NCBI GenBank assembly: GCA_025267735.1
Contig: CM046301.1
Span: forward strand, 70,521,110 to 70,585,109
Length of the DNA: 64,000 nucleotides
Direction: 5' to 3'
Source of the DNA: Mactra quadrangularis
Lineage: Eukaryota; Mollusca; Bivalvia; Venerida; Mactridae
How positions within the stretch are numbered: position 1 is the stretch's first letter; each line of letters starts with the position of its first letter. Below the pieces are notes generated by a model. It was not told the DNA's origin, did no database searches, and saw only the letters and a program-made list of their open reading frames with translations. A program made the translations under genes and the position numbers. Positions 32,321-42,584 of the stretch are shown piece after piece.

Positions 32321-32819
32321 TATTATTTGAATGCATGTCTATATAAATCATTAGAAAATTAACACAATGTGAATCTAAGGTGAATTTAAGACTCTTACAC
32401 GAGAAAAGCTAGTAAAAATCTCAACAACAAAGAAAAATGTATAAGACCTCATACATTGCTACCAACAGACACGACTAACAAGGGAGATAACTAACTTATT
32501 GAAAATATCGTTCAACAACTTGAGTTAATTCCCTTTCAATAATTAAAAAAATCTAGAATCGAGATATTTTTTTAACACTCTAAATGACTTTATAAGCACA
32601 AAATATTAAATTTGAAATAAATATTGACTTATATTTCTGTAATTTTATCAAAACAAAATAATTATTTCGTCCTTACTATGTTTCGCTCATAACTGAGATT
32701 CGTACCAAAATCAATTAACACTTGAGTATTGTGTTAGCATTATATCCTCTAGGGTATTCAGTTACTAAATAATAACATTATTCATGTGAAACAAGTTCAG
32801 CGTTTTATGGTTCACTTGC
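32321..32819. other. No gene recognised
   Basis: AT-rich sequence without a supported feature. Confidence 0.45.
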
Positions 32820-33090
32820 ATTGAATTCCCCAGAAGAAATGTGTCGGGGAATGGCCGTAATAAAGTTATGAGAAATTGTGTCCAGACCCCATTGTCTTTT
32901 TGTACATATGTATCTGTCATTGATGTATTTGATCAATATGAACTATTTGATATTGAAATATCATTCGGAACTCCTCGGCCATTCAATGATATCCTCGGAC
33001 ATATTTAGACGCCATTTTGGAACTGTTTTTATATTCCCAAACAAAGTAATTTAATCGTTGTTGAAGTAAACAAATCTCGGTCGTGTATCA
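32820..33090 (+). repeat. Dispersed repeat family F4, uninterrupted copy
   Basis: Contains GTGTCGGGGAATGGCCGTAA, TTTTTGTACATATGTAT, ATCATTCGGAACTCCTCGGC, TCAATGATATCCTCGGACAT and GACGCCATTTTGGAAC. The same order is found at 36300-36830 (interrupted by a LINE 3' end), and in inverted, more diverged form at 50925-51245 and 55145-55520. No coding sequence. Confidence 0.75.
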
Positions 33091-33392
33091 TTGGTAACTC
33101 ACTATGCTAATTGATTATACATTCGTCATGGTACGCTCCTGGCGGTATGACTGAACAGCGAATATGACTGTTTCTACTTTTAAACAAAATGAACCCTTTA
33201 TAGCACCGAATATCTATACAAAGATATTTCTTGATAATTATCATGTTATTCTATTTAGCGAGGTTTCTTTTTTTCCACGCCGTTTGTGTTTTAAAGACAA
33301 CTCTTGTATTTACGAAACTATATTCTGTAGTTTGTAGAGATATTTGTAGAATAATGGCATTTAGTTGTTCACATGATTTATATAACTTGGAA

Positions 33393-33455
33393 CCGAGGTC
33401 GGTAGCGCAGTTGATAGCTCACCCGGATGTCGAATCTAGTGTTCAATTTTGGTTA
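33393..33455 (+). mobile_element. tRNA-like SINE head fragment
   Basis: GAGGTCGGTAGCGCAGTTGA and, 20 bases later, GTGTTCAATTTTGG resemble box A and a decayed box B. It is joined directly to the reverse tail of the next SINE-A copy. Confidence 0.45.
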
Positions 33456-33638
33456 AACGCCGCAGAAACACATTGTATAGGTCATATTACGACGGTCAGT
33501 CAACCTACTCACTCCTGGAAAGGCTAAATCTCTGGATTTAGCTGTTAACCAACTTCTAAGCGCACACTTTCAGCAGTGACTGACAACTGCCCTACATAAC
33601 CAAGAATCATTTGTAGGAAGAGAATGTCCGTAGATACA
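33451..33638 (-). mobile_element. SINE-A, 3' part, split copy (minus strand)
   Basis: Read on the minus strand this is the SINE-A body and tail: GACGGTCAGTCAACCTACTC, AGTGACTGACAACTGCCCTA and ATGTCCGTAGATAC on the plus strand. It stops at the left end of TIR-E copy 2; the matching head resumes at 35119. Together they make one SINE-A. Confidence 0.8.
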
Positions 33639-35118
33639 CATGTCCAACTTTTAGGCCCATACTTAATCCAAAGTCGAAATTCGATTTTCAATAGAAAAGT
33701 ATAGGGAAAAATTCTTTGAACGGTCATAACTCTGTCATTTTTAAAGATATCAATTTTGTGCAAATGATGCAAAAAAGTTTCAACTGTCTCTTTCATTTGG
33801 TTGTTTTTAATTTTTTGTAAAATTGTAAAGTTTTGGTCCCTTTTAAGGTTTTATTTGATTACTCACGTTACTATAAACAAAGAAGGGAAATAAATACCCA
33901 TGCTGATATAAGTTGAAAAATAAAGCCTTTCCGGTTCTTTGATCAAATTTGTGCAAATGACATGAAAAAGCCGTATGTTTCTAGTTTTCGGAGCACTTTT
34001 GAAATTTAAAATATCTTAATAAAGTTTTGGTCCCATTTGCACTTTTTTCCAAAAGTTTTGCATTTTTAAAGTATTTTTTCTTAAATTCATAGTGTGTGCT
34101 ATCGGATGTAAGAATCCCTGGTGTGATTGTATAATACACTGTGCATAGCGAGACACAGCGGGTACACTTTTATGACAGGATTACCTTCCTGTCTCTGTTT
34201 TATTGATAACTATTTGTATATATACATGTGGTTGTATCTGTCAAATGATGTTGTAATAAAGGGTCTAAAAAATTATAATGAACGTGTTAAGATTCTAGAC
34301 AGGTTAAAAATACATACATGCAATTTATCTATTTATTCAAAGAATAATTGTTCGGGAAGATTTACTCGACTATACGTTTTATTGAAAACAGTATCATAAA
34401 CATATTACTTTATTCTTGCGGCATATGTATAAATGAAATACATCAATTGTTTTTAGTTTACCACTACAATTATTAATTATATCGTTAACGTTAATACATT
34501 GAAACTTTTTATTTATTAGTTTACAAATCATTGTAGAACGATTGTTTTAAAACGGTGAAATATTAAAATAAATAAAACAGTTATACATGTATAAAATAAT
34601 GCATTGGCATTTTAGACCAAGTAAAATAAAGCGGCAGATGAAACAAAAGAATAGTTATTGGTGGCTTAACGATAACGATGAGATTTGAATATTGTTTCAA
34701 AACTATTCATTTAAATTTAAAATAACAGATGGGCAATTAATAAATTCAAATGGTAGATGAGTACATATATATTTCTCATTTCTAACATAATTTAATCATC
34801 AAAAAATTATTTCAATCATCATTCTGTTTTATCTGACTGTATTGTATACAAAATGTCACCTTAAAAGTTGTGAAACATTTATCTGTTAATTTACACTAGT
34901 TGCAAAATGAACAATATAAAACATTTGTCTACAACGGATTAAATTAATCCCCTGACATTACTTAAAATCGTGACCTATGATCCTTATCTTATCTCATCGA
35001 TCACAACATGGGGTCACGGCTTGTAGATTATATCATCGCAAAGCAGACGTATCTACAATTAGAGCTATATGGCTGTATCATACAGCGAAAATCTTGATGG
35101 GTCTAAAAGTTGGGTATG
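33639..35118 (+). mobile_element. TIR-E element, copy 2 (1480 bp)
   Basis: Same inverted ends as copy 1 (CATGTCCAACTTTTAGGCCC and GGGTCTAAAAGTTGGGTATG) and colinear interior. Inserted into a SINE-A. The short frames it contains (33545-33796 minus, 34127-34399 plus, 34977-35258 plus) are not interpretable as transposase. The start of the last recurs in copy 1 simply because the DNA is repeated. Confidence 0.85.
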
Positions 35119-35190
35119 ATTTTCATGACCAAGCTCAACGAAAGTATGCCCCGCCCTTGAATCGAACCCACGACTCCTATGTCATTAGAC
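35119..35190 (-). mobile_element. SINE-A, 5' head, split copy (minus strand)
   Basis: TCATGACCAAGCTCAACGAA, then GCCCCGCCCTTGAATCGAAC and CCACGACTCC are the inverse of the SINE-A head and box B. It completes the copy beginning at 33451. The box A side fades out near 35190, where a SINE-B begins. Confidence 0.75.
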
Positions 35191-35455
35191 TTGTGCGCTG
35201 CAAAGTGAGCTGGCCTCACAGGCGGCTTACGGGTTCGACTCCCACTCAGGGAGGTTAAACCCTTCCATGAAATTTGACAATTATGTCAATTTTCCTCTAT
35301 CAATATGTTCATGTATATGGAAAAGTTTCCGGCATTGTGGTAGGGTAGGCTCAAGTATTGGTTATAGACAAGGGTCCAGAAAAGCTAGGTTAGGTGTGCT
35401 AGACGCCTTAAAATAACCAAAATGAATTGACACGGCGTTTAACTCAGTATAAATC
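35190..35455 (+). mobile_element. SINE-B, copy with a tRNA-like head
   Basis: A decayed head with GGCGGCTTACGGGTTCGACT (box B GGGTTCGACTCCC) leads into GGGAGGTTAAACCCTTCCAT, AATTTTCCTCTATCAATATG, AAAAGCTAGGTTAGGTGTGC and a tail AATTGACACGGCGTTTAACT. Same family as 27080-27290. Confidence 0.75.
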
Positions 35456-36299
35456 AAATATGAATTATATTACTTTGGTTCACAGTATGCACACATATTG
35501 GTGCAAAGTTTATATAAAGAAAGATTTTTGACAACTTCAAGGACATGAACGATCACGTAGATAGAATAAGTCAATAATTGTAAAGTCGGCAAATAAAAAA
35601 TAGCACCAGCTAAGTATTTTTGCAAGTACTTGAAATCATTAGCGGACTTTGTGGGCGATATGTAACCCTCCCCCCCCAAAAAAAAACCAAGGACATACTG
35701 TGTGAAATCATTGATATTTTGATTTGTTTGAATGACATTTTGTTTTTAACAGATACGTTTAAATTTAGTTAAAGTGCATTCTGTGAAATAAAGTTTACGG
35801 TTAAATTTGATATTATTATTTTTATTTAAATGTCGATGTTGTGTTTTACCAAATCAGAGAATGCTGTCTGTTGCTTTTTTAAAGTAAGCACATATTTTGA
35901 TCTAAAATAAAGTGTTTAGTGGATTTATCATTAAACCGTCGTTATAAATTCAAAGTGTTAATGAATGCAGTTTTTTGTAACGTATCTAGCTCTGTTGAGT
36001 ACTGCGTTATTATTGTTCGGTTTATCGTCTTGAATTTTTAAGACTATTAAAATATCTCCATATCTGTACAAACTAGCATAAAAGAATCTGGTAGATTTGA
36101 TAATTCAGGTAGTTCATGCGGTGGTTATTTATAATGTGTACCCTCTTCCCGACTGACACTTGTGCATCATAAAACAATCTTATTATATCCATCAACATTT
36201 TGAATGTTTCTTCTTTCATTTCAATTTTGATACATTATAATTTCATAATTACTTATGTTTCTTTAACTGAACCACAATAAAGTTAAAGGCAGGTGTATT
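35456..36299. other. No gene recognised
   Basis: AT-rich sequence; a C-run followed by an A-run near 35670-35685. No exon or element supported. Confidence 0.45.
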
Positions 36300-36360
36300 T
36301 TGTAAATATGTGTCGGCGAATAGCCTTGACAAAGTTGTGAAATCTTGTTGCCAGCCCCCT
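36300..36360 (+). repeat. Dispersed repeat F4, left part of a split copy
   Basis: GTGTCGGCGAATAGCCTTGA, TTGTGAAATCTTGTTGCCAG, CCCCCT aligns with 32838-32893. It stops at the inserted LINE 3' end. Confidence 0.7.
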
Positions 36361-36630
36361 ACGAGCATTTCAATGTCAAACACGTTCTACTTGACTGTCA
36401 GGATCTAAAAGACATCCGTGACAAACATTTTAAAGTTAACTCACTTAAAGAACTTTTTGAGTCTGTACCATCGTAAACGATACTTAACTTTTTGAAGGAA
36501 ATGTATATAATAAGATATAGAGCTTTACATTATTAATATCATTTGAATTAATAGTATCATTGATTGCGTTCGGCGCGATATGACCTTTTTGTGTTGGTGC
36601 GCCGTAAAACCCAAACAAACAAACAAATAA
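36361..36630 (+). mobile_element. 5'-truncated LINE: last coding segment and 3' tail
   Basis: From 36363 the sequence encodes EHFNVKHVLLDCQDLKDIRD, KHFKVNSLKELFESVPS, a stop (TAA 36474-36476) in place of a codon, then TILNFLKEMYIIRYRALHY and a final stop. This is the usual C-terminal pattern of non-LTR retrotransposon polyproteins (H-x-L-x-x-C, then SL-x-ELF, then FLK). It is followed by about 95 bases of 3' tail with GATATGACCTTTTTGTGTTG, GCGCCGTAAAACCC and (AAAC)n. The tail is similar to those of SINE-A and SINE-B. The insertion splits an F4 repeat. Nearly all of the LINE is missing, as usual after incomplete reverse transcription. Confidence 0.75.
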
Positions 36631-36830
36631 TTTTTGTACATATGTATTTGCCATTGTTGTATTTGAAGCATGTGAACTGTTTGACAAAAATATCATTCGG
36701 AACTCCTTGGCCATTCAATGATATCCTCGGACATATTTAGACGCCATTTTAGAACTACTTTTGCATCACATGCCCAAACAAAGTACTTTAATCGTTGTTG
36801 AAGTAAACAAATCTCGATCGATTAGGCGGT
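36631..36830 (+). repeat. Dispersed repeat F4, right part of a split copy
   Basis: Resumes with TTTTTGTACATATGTATTTG, ATCATTCGGAACTCCTTGGC, ATGATATCCTCGGACATATT and GACGCCATTTTAGAAC, colinear with 32896-33090. Confidence 0.75.
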
Positions 36831-36995
36831 CATGAATGTCTGGTTTTTTGTCCATAAATATAAAATGCATTATTTAGTGAAATCCATTAAAGATATATAA
36901 TCATATATATAACTTAAGAAATGTATTTACAAAACCGTATGTGATTACGAAATGAACGTTTTTGCATAAAAGCTACGTGCATCGCCTGTGCTTAG

Positions 36996-38170
36996 CCCCA
37001 AATATGCTCCCAAGATTATTGGTGAACCCCAAGTATGCTCCAAAGATTATTGGTAAACCACCAAGTATGCTCCCAAGATTATTGTTGAACCCCCAAGTAT
37101 GCTCCCAAGATTATTGTTGAACCCCCAAGTATACTCCCAAGATTATTGTTGAACCCCCAAGTATGCTCCCAAGATTATAAGTAAACCCCCAAGTATGCTC
37201 CCAAGATTATAAGTGAACCCCCAAGTATGCTCCCAAGATTATTGGTGAACCACCAAGTATGCTCCCAAGATTATTGGTAATCCACCAAGTATGCTCCCAA
37301 GATTATTGGAGAACCCCAAAGAATGCTCCCAAGATTATTGGTGAACCACCAAGTATGCTCCCAAGAGTATTTGTGAACCACCTAGTATGCTCCCAAGATT
37401 ACTGTTGAACCCCCAAATATGCTCCCAAGATTATAAGTCAACCCCCAAGTATGCTCCCATGATTATTGGTGAATCACCAAGTATGCTCCCAAGATTATTG
37501 TTGAACCCCCAAGTATGCTCCCAAGATTATAAGTGAACCCCCAAGTATGCTCCTAAGATTATTGGAGAACCCCGAAATATGCTCCTAAGATTATTGGTGA
37601 ACCACCAAGTATGCTCCATAAATTAATTGTGAACCACCAAGTATGCTCTCAAGATTTTAATTGAACCACCAAGTATGCTCCCAAGATTATAAGTGAACCC
37701 TCAAGTATGCTCCCAAGATTATAAGTGAACCTCCAAGTATGCTCCCAAGATTACTGTTGAACCTCTAAGTATCCTCCCAAGATTATTGGTGAACCACCAA
37801 GTATGCTCCCAAGATTAATGTCAAATCCCCAAGTATGCTCCCAAGAGTATTGGTGAACCCCAAAGTATGCTCCCAAGATTATTGGTGAATCTCCAAGTAT
37901 GCTCCCAAGATTATTGGTGAACCACCAAGTATGCTACCAAGATTATTGGTGAACCACCAAGTATGCTCCCAAGATTATTGGTGAACCCCAAGTATGCTCC
38001 CATGATTATTGGTGAACCCCCAAGTATACTCCTAAGATTATTGGTGAACCCCAAAGAATGCTTCCAAGATTATTGGTAAATCACAAAGTTTGCTCCCAAG
38101 ATTATTGGTGAACCACCAAATATGCTGCCAGGAATATTGGTGAACCCCAAAGTATGCTCCCAAGAATATT
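36996..38170 (+). repeat. 32-bp minisatellite, about 36 copies
   Basis: Tandem units built from CCAAGTATGCTCCCAAGATT followed by ATTGGTGAACCA-type sequence. Subtypes differ at the end (ATTGGTGAACCACC, ATTGTTGAACCCCC, ATAAGTGAACCCCC) and are interspersed. The period is not a multiple of three and no frame runs through. Confidence 0.95.
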
Positions 38171-38498
38171 CATTCAATAAATGATCGAGGTATGTCGAAT
38201 GAATAAAATATCTTTAAAGTAACCCGTCTTGTGCCGCCTCTGGCTACGACCTGAAACCGAAACTACATTTTAAATATTTATTGACATAGAGTATTTTCTG
38301 AAAACGGGTTGATTGTTGTAACTAAGTACACGTGCTGCTGGGAACAGGCTTTAAGGTACAACTGTAAACATGTTTGGGTTTTAAATGTATTAGGCTAGAC
38401 GCATCGTGTCTCAAAGTAATGGAATGGGTGTGATTTCGATGTCGTTTCTATTTCAGAGAGTAAAATATGTGTAGAAACGTTATTATAGTGTACATATA
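38171..38498. other. No gene recognised
   Basis: Unique-looking sequence between the minisatellite and the mariner element. Confidence 0.45.
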
Positions 38499-39360
38499 CA
38501 GTACCCACCAAAAGTTAGGAGACAATTTCATTTTGTAAGCCTACTACATAGGGTTTAACAAAAATTGTATTACCATTTATTTTGAAACGCTTTTTTTGTA
38601 ATTATTTTTATTTTCATTATATACTTGAAACGCTTTTTTAGTTTTGCCTATTTTTTTGTTATGGTATTATTTGTAGTTGAGACTACCAAAATATCGTAAA
38701 ATCTATGTTATAGAAAATAGTTACATTGGATTTAGTTTTGGATGCTATGGGATATCAAATGCTGAATCTCACATATATCGCCCAAAACTTGTCTTACAGA
38801 CCTTTGTGGTGTTTCATTTATCACTGATTGCACTTGTCCAATGGTTTCAGCAGTTCGTACAGTTCTACGACGTCCAGGGTTAGCATGCCTTCTGTCTTCA
38901 ATTGAACCTGAAGCCTCAAATCTTTGTATAATTCTCTGAATGTTCTTCTTATTAAGTTCTCTTAGATCAGGGTATTTCTTTTTCATTGCTCTTATAACAG
39001 TGATAGGTGATTTACTTTCATAATAAAGTTTAACAACTTCCTTACACTGCTCCTTGGATGGCGCCATCTTGTTTATATGGACAACAGGAAATGACGTTTT
39101 CCCGTATTTTATGCTCATTAATAACATGGATCTAAGGACAATCTGAGGCTGTACAAACTTTAATATATAACTTACTATTGAAAAAGATATAAAATATTGA
39201 AATGGGGACACATATTATGAAACACCTTGTATATGTGTTGCATTCAAGAATTTGTTTTTCATTTAAATCATCAACTTTATTAAATATATTGAAAATAATG
39301 AATCAATGAAATTTATTTTTTATTGAATTTGCTTTGTCCCCAAACTTTTGGTGGATACTG
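38499..39360 (-). mobile_element. Mariner-type deletion derivative, 862 bp
   Basis: Inverted ends CAGTACCCACCAAAAGTTAG and (inverse of right end) CAGTATCCACCAAAAGTTTG differ at a few bases and are flanked on both sides by TA (38497-38498 and 39361-39362), the Tc1/mariner target. It carries only the N-terminal part of a transposase gene on the minus strand, so it needs a transposase in trans. The closest relative in the window is the decayed element at 51853-52889. Confidence 0.9.
38732..39067 (-). pseudogene. Truncated transposase: DNA-binding domain only
   Basis: I place the start at 39067 (MAPSKEQCKEVVKLYYESKS) rather than the upstream in-frame ATG at 39211, because homology to helix-turn-helix transposase N-termini begins here. 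Following residues include RAMKKKYPDLRELNKKNIQR, IIQRFEASGSIEDRRH, GRRRTVRT and TPQRSVRQVLGDI. This is the two-part HTH region with its GRRRT hinge that binds the terminal inverted repeats. The protein leaves the family after VRQVLGDI and stops, with no DDE/D catalytic domain. If made, it could at most bind element ends. Confidence 0.8.
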
Positions 39361-39374
39361 TAAACTAAAATTAT

Positions 39375-39786
39375 ACTTTGTATATGGGCTTTCTTTGATC
39401 CGACCACGCTATACACTCACCAAAATTTCTAATCGGTCGCATATTTTTATTTTATCATATTATCAAATTCTCAATAATAATGACTTTATGCGAGTGTCTT
39501 AACGACATATCTATTTAAACAGTCATTAAGTGAAGAACTTCAGAACAAATATTAAATCTTGATAATGTGCATGAACTCCGTTGAAAAGTCATAATTATCA
39601 AAATTTGATAATATAATTAAGTGCAGAATTTACTTGATACAGATTGCTTCAATAATTATTGCCATTATAGTCCTTAGTTTATTTCAGTTATTTGGAAATA
39701 AGAAATTACTTGGTGACGATTAGAAATTTTGATGAGTGTATAGCATGGTTAGCATGATTAGTTTAAAGAAAGCCGACATACAAAGT
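39375..39786. mobile_element. Foldback element, 412 bp
   Basis: Left end ACTTTGTATATGGGCTTTCT with CGCTATACACTCACCAAAAT and TTCTAATCG; right end CGATTAGAAATTTTGATGAG with TGTATAGC and AAAGAAAGCCGACATACAAA. Arms of about 60 bp, the right arm with a short extra segment. It begins 15 bp from the end of the mariner derivative. Confidence 0.75.
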
Positions 39787-39954
39787 TTGATAATAATATG
39801 GATGTGACTGTTACGATCATTAAAGAAAGGGACTGCTGTGGAGAGACTTTATTGAGAATTTAATCAATTTCGTTTAATTTATATGAACTTAATCATTGCT
39901 CATATTTGTTTTCAAACGAACTTCTTGCGGATTCATAGATAACACTTTTGGGGT
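39787..39954. other. Short interval, nothing recognised
   Basis: AT-rich sequence between a foldback element and a SINE fragment. Confidence 0.4.
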
Positions 39955-40118
39955 TACTACCGTAGCTACACATTGCATAGGTCATATAATGGCGGTCAGT
40001 CAACCTACTCACTCCTACTGGAAAGGCTAAATCTCTGGATGTAACTGTTAACCAACTACCAAGCGTATACTTTCGTCAGTGACTGACAACTGTTCTACAT
40101 GATTACAAATCATTGAAT
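39955..40118 (-). mobile_element. SINE-A, 3' fragment (minus strand)
   Basis: GCATAGGTCATATAATGGCG, GTCAGTCAACCTACTCACTC, ACTGTTAACCAACTACCAAG and CAGTGACTGACAACTG are the inverse of the SINE-A body and tail. The head is missing. Confidence 0.75.
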
Positions 40119-41068
40119 GGAGCAAAAATCGACTATACAATATATTTAACATAATAATGCGTGCAATGCAGACAATGTAAAAATATATTTCGATAAATTG
40201 GCCTCATTGTGAACAGTGTTACGTTATTTGTTAAAACAGAATGTGTTCTGCAAAAAGCACAACTGAATAGAAATATATTGATTCTTTTTCTATAACCCAG
40301 CAACTAAACACTCATTATTTCATGATTGTACAATTTCTTTTATCAACGTTGATCGTTATGCCATAGTCTCTTTATTATATTCAACAATTACTGCTCTGAA
40401 TCGATAACAATTATAATACAGGTTTAAAGATTCAAGTTTTACCATACTTAAATATTTAACTGCAAGCAATTAAACAGAAGACATGTAATAAAAGTGCACA
40501 CAATTACGCGCCTCAAAATAATGAGGTAAAAAAGATTTTAAAAAATGCAATCTAAGTTTATTGATCAATACAAATAATTGTTAGGGTATTGACTCATGTA
40601 CAGTATTAAGTGTAATTTGATTATATTTGCGGCCAACAAAGACAAAGCAAAATCATACCATAGTGAATAAAAACACATATTTTGTATTTTCCTTTGCATG
40701 CCTCAAACGTTTCACACGTTCACTTTCTCACTCTGCTTAAAGACTGATACTTCTATTTAAAGACGGAGACACGAACACGTTTTAATTGCATGACTGACAT
40801 GTGGTTTTTTTAAATAGATGTACGATCAATGCTAGAAATCGAAACATTCTCAAGCCTAAAGTTTTAAAATGTCGATAAGTTTATTATTTATTAAGACTTC
40901 ATCTTAAACATACTATGATCAAAACAATTCTTTCAAGTTTTGACAACCAAATTCTATTTTCAGTTTCGATCTCTTTTACTTTGAAATGCAATAAATAACA
41001 CGAATATGTTTAAGCAATATTTGCATTTATTTCAAAATTGTTCATTAGGGGTGTTTGGTACTTAAAAA
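40119..41068. other. No gene recognised
   Basis: AT-rich sequence with no supported exon or element. Confidence 0.45.
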
Positions 41069-41132
41069 CGTTATTGCGTGCGCACGTAATAACTACTGCG
41101 TGGCCACATAAAGCTATTACGTGGCCACGTAA
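41069..41132. repeat. Three related short palindromes in tandem
   Basis: TTATTGCGTGCGCACGTAAT, TACTGCGTGGCCACATAA and TATTACGTGGCCACGTAA follow one another with about 22-bp spacing. Each is nearly self-complementary around GTGGCCAC or GTGCGCAC. Confidence 0.75.
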
Positions 41133-41284
41133 ATTTTAAATATATCTCCATGTCACCTCTATGCCACCGTAGTTTGGTAATGATGACTGTCTATTTTATT
41201 TGCAGTCCAAACAGTGTTACTTCGATAATAAGAACTTTAGGCTCACGAAGTATGTTCAGGGACGTAAACCGTCTTGTACACAAA

Positions 41285-41430
41285 CGGTCATATTGACCTT
41301 TGTACGGAGATGCTTAGCATCATGGGTAATAATGTTTATTTGCCTGACAACGCGTGGCATGTTTTACGTTCTAATAATTTTCTCATTCAACTGTACTGAA
41401 CATATTGAGCATGATATAATATTGATATCA
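41285..41430 (+). repeat. Dispersed repeat family F6, copy 2
   Basis: TTGACCTTTGTACGGAGATG, AGCATCATGGGTAATAATGT, TTCTAATAATTTTCTCATTC and AACTGTACTGAACATATTGA match 2810-2950. The frames at 41200-41552 on both strands fall in this repeat. Confidence 0.6.
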
Positions 41431-41589
41431 AATTGAGTAATAAAAAAGTTAAAGTGATCCTTTATCCTCACTACTAACTTATTTACATTCTTTACACATG
41501 CATTCGAAAACGAAAGTAGAATACACGGTGTTACATACAGACCGATACCCATAGAGGTTTATTATTAACGCACCTGTGCGTTGATATAA

Positions 41590-41725
41590 ACAATTATCAA
41601 GATTTGAGCATTTTGTAGTCGACACCGGTTGTCTTAAGCCAATCAATACTATGCATTTGAGGTCACATGATAAGAAAATGGCCGTGAAAAAGTAAAAAAA
41701 GGGGTGTGATAATGGACTCGTCTAG
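41590..41725 (+). repeat. Dispersed repeat family F5, copy 2
   Basis: ATTATCAAGATTTGAGCATT, TTTGTAGTCGACACCGGTTG, TTTGAGGTCACATGA and AATGGACTCGTCTAG match parts of 29270-29695; this copy lacks the middle section of the first. Confidence 0.65.
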
Positions 41726-41775
41726 TTGTTGACTAAAATCAAGCTGGCGCATAGTCAATAGCGGGCATTAGCGGA

Positions 41776-41893
41776 TGTTTAGGAAGGCTGCACACTACTA
41801 AATATTTTAGCGGACGGCGGAACGATTTACCACATACTCCCATACTTATTGTATGTTTAGGAAGGCTAGACGCCACTAAATATTTTAGCGGAC
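41776..41893 (+). repeat. Direct repeat of about 40 bp, two copies
   Basis: TGTTTAGGAAGGCT, then CACTACTAAATATTTTAGCG plus GAC at 41776-41815, and again with TAGACGCCACTAAATATTTT at 41852-41893. Nothing coding. Confidence 0.7.
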
Positions 41894-42197
41894 ATAAACA
41901 TTTTCATGCAAGTATTTTTTTATCGGAAATAAGTAAAATTTACAAAGATGACTAATGAATAGTAAATAGAATTGTTCATCGAAATCAATATGTATTTTAT
42001 ATTCATAACATCCGCCCCGTTAGCAAATGAATATTAACCACAAAATATATACATCTATGGAGAAGAAATCAAACACGGATGACCGTTGATTTCAAGCATT
42101 TTTTTGGAAATGCTAATACTTGTACATAATTTATATTTATGAATTGATATTTTTGTAGTTAAAATCCATCGTTTATTTTACAATTCAATAACGATTG

Positions 42198-42584
42198 TTT
42201 CTTTCATGCTTTACGATGAAACGTCACGTTATTCGATGAAAATAAACGATGAAAATATAAATTTTATATTTTCATCGTAGTGAAAATATAACCTTATATT
42301 TTCATCGTTCATGACGTCATATTCGACGATAAATGACGTCATCTTGGAGAAGAAATGACGTCACGTAATAATTAGTGTAAAATACATCTAATTAAACGCA
42401 AAATTAAGCATGAAAGAAACAGAATATTCGTCAACTTTGGTGAAAGATCTTTTTTATTTCAACTTGTGAACTCAGAAAATGACATTTTCACTCGTGGCTA
42501 TGCCACTCGTGAAAATGTTTTTTCTGAGCTCACTCGGTGAAATAAAAATCGATCTTACACCAAAGTTGACGAATATCCTCTATA
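42198..42584 (+). mobile_element. Composite hairpin element, copy 2, with CRE-like words
   Basis: Same two modules as 10372-10750: ends TTTCTTTCATGCTTTACG and AAGCATGAAAGAAA, then the hairpin from ATTCGTCAACTTTGGTG to CACCAAAGTTGACGAAT. It carries three perfect TGACGTCA octamers (42312-42319, 42334-42341, 42356-42363), the consensus cyclic-AMP response element. It lies about 490 bp before the TRP start codon. Confidence 0.8.

Noticed and set aside
36996..38170. A CRISPR-like array
   Set aside because: Regular 32-bp periodicity, but units are contiguous without unique spacers, and the genome is eukaryotic; it is a minisatellite.
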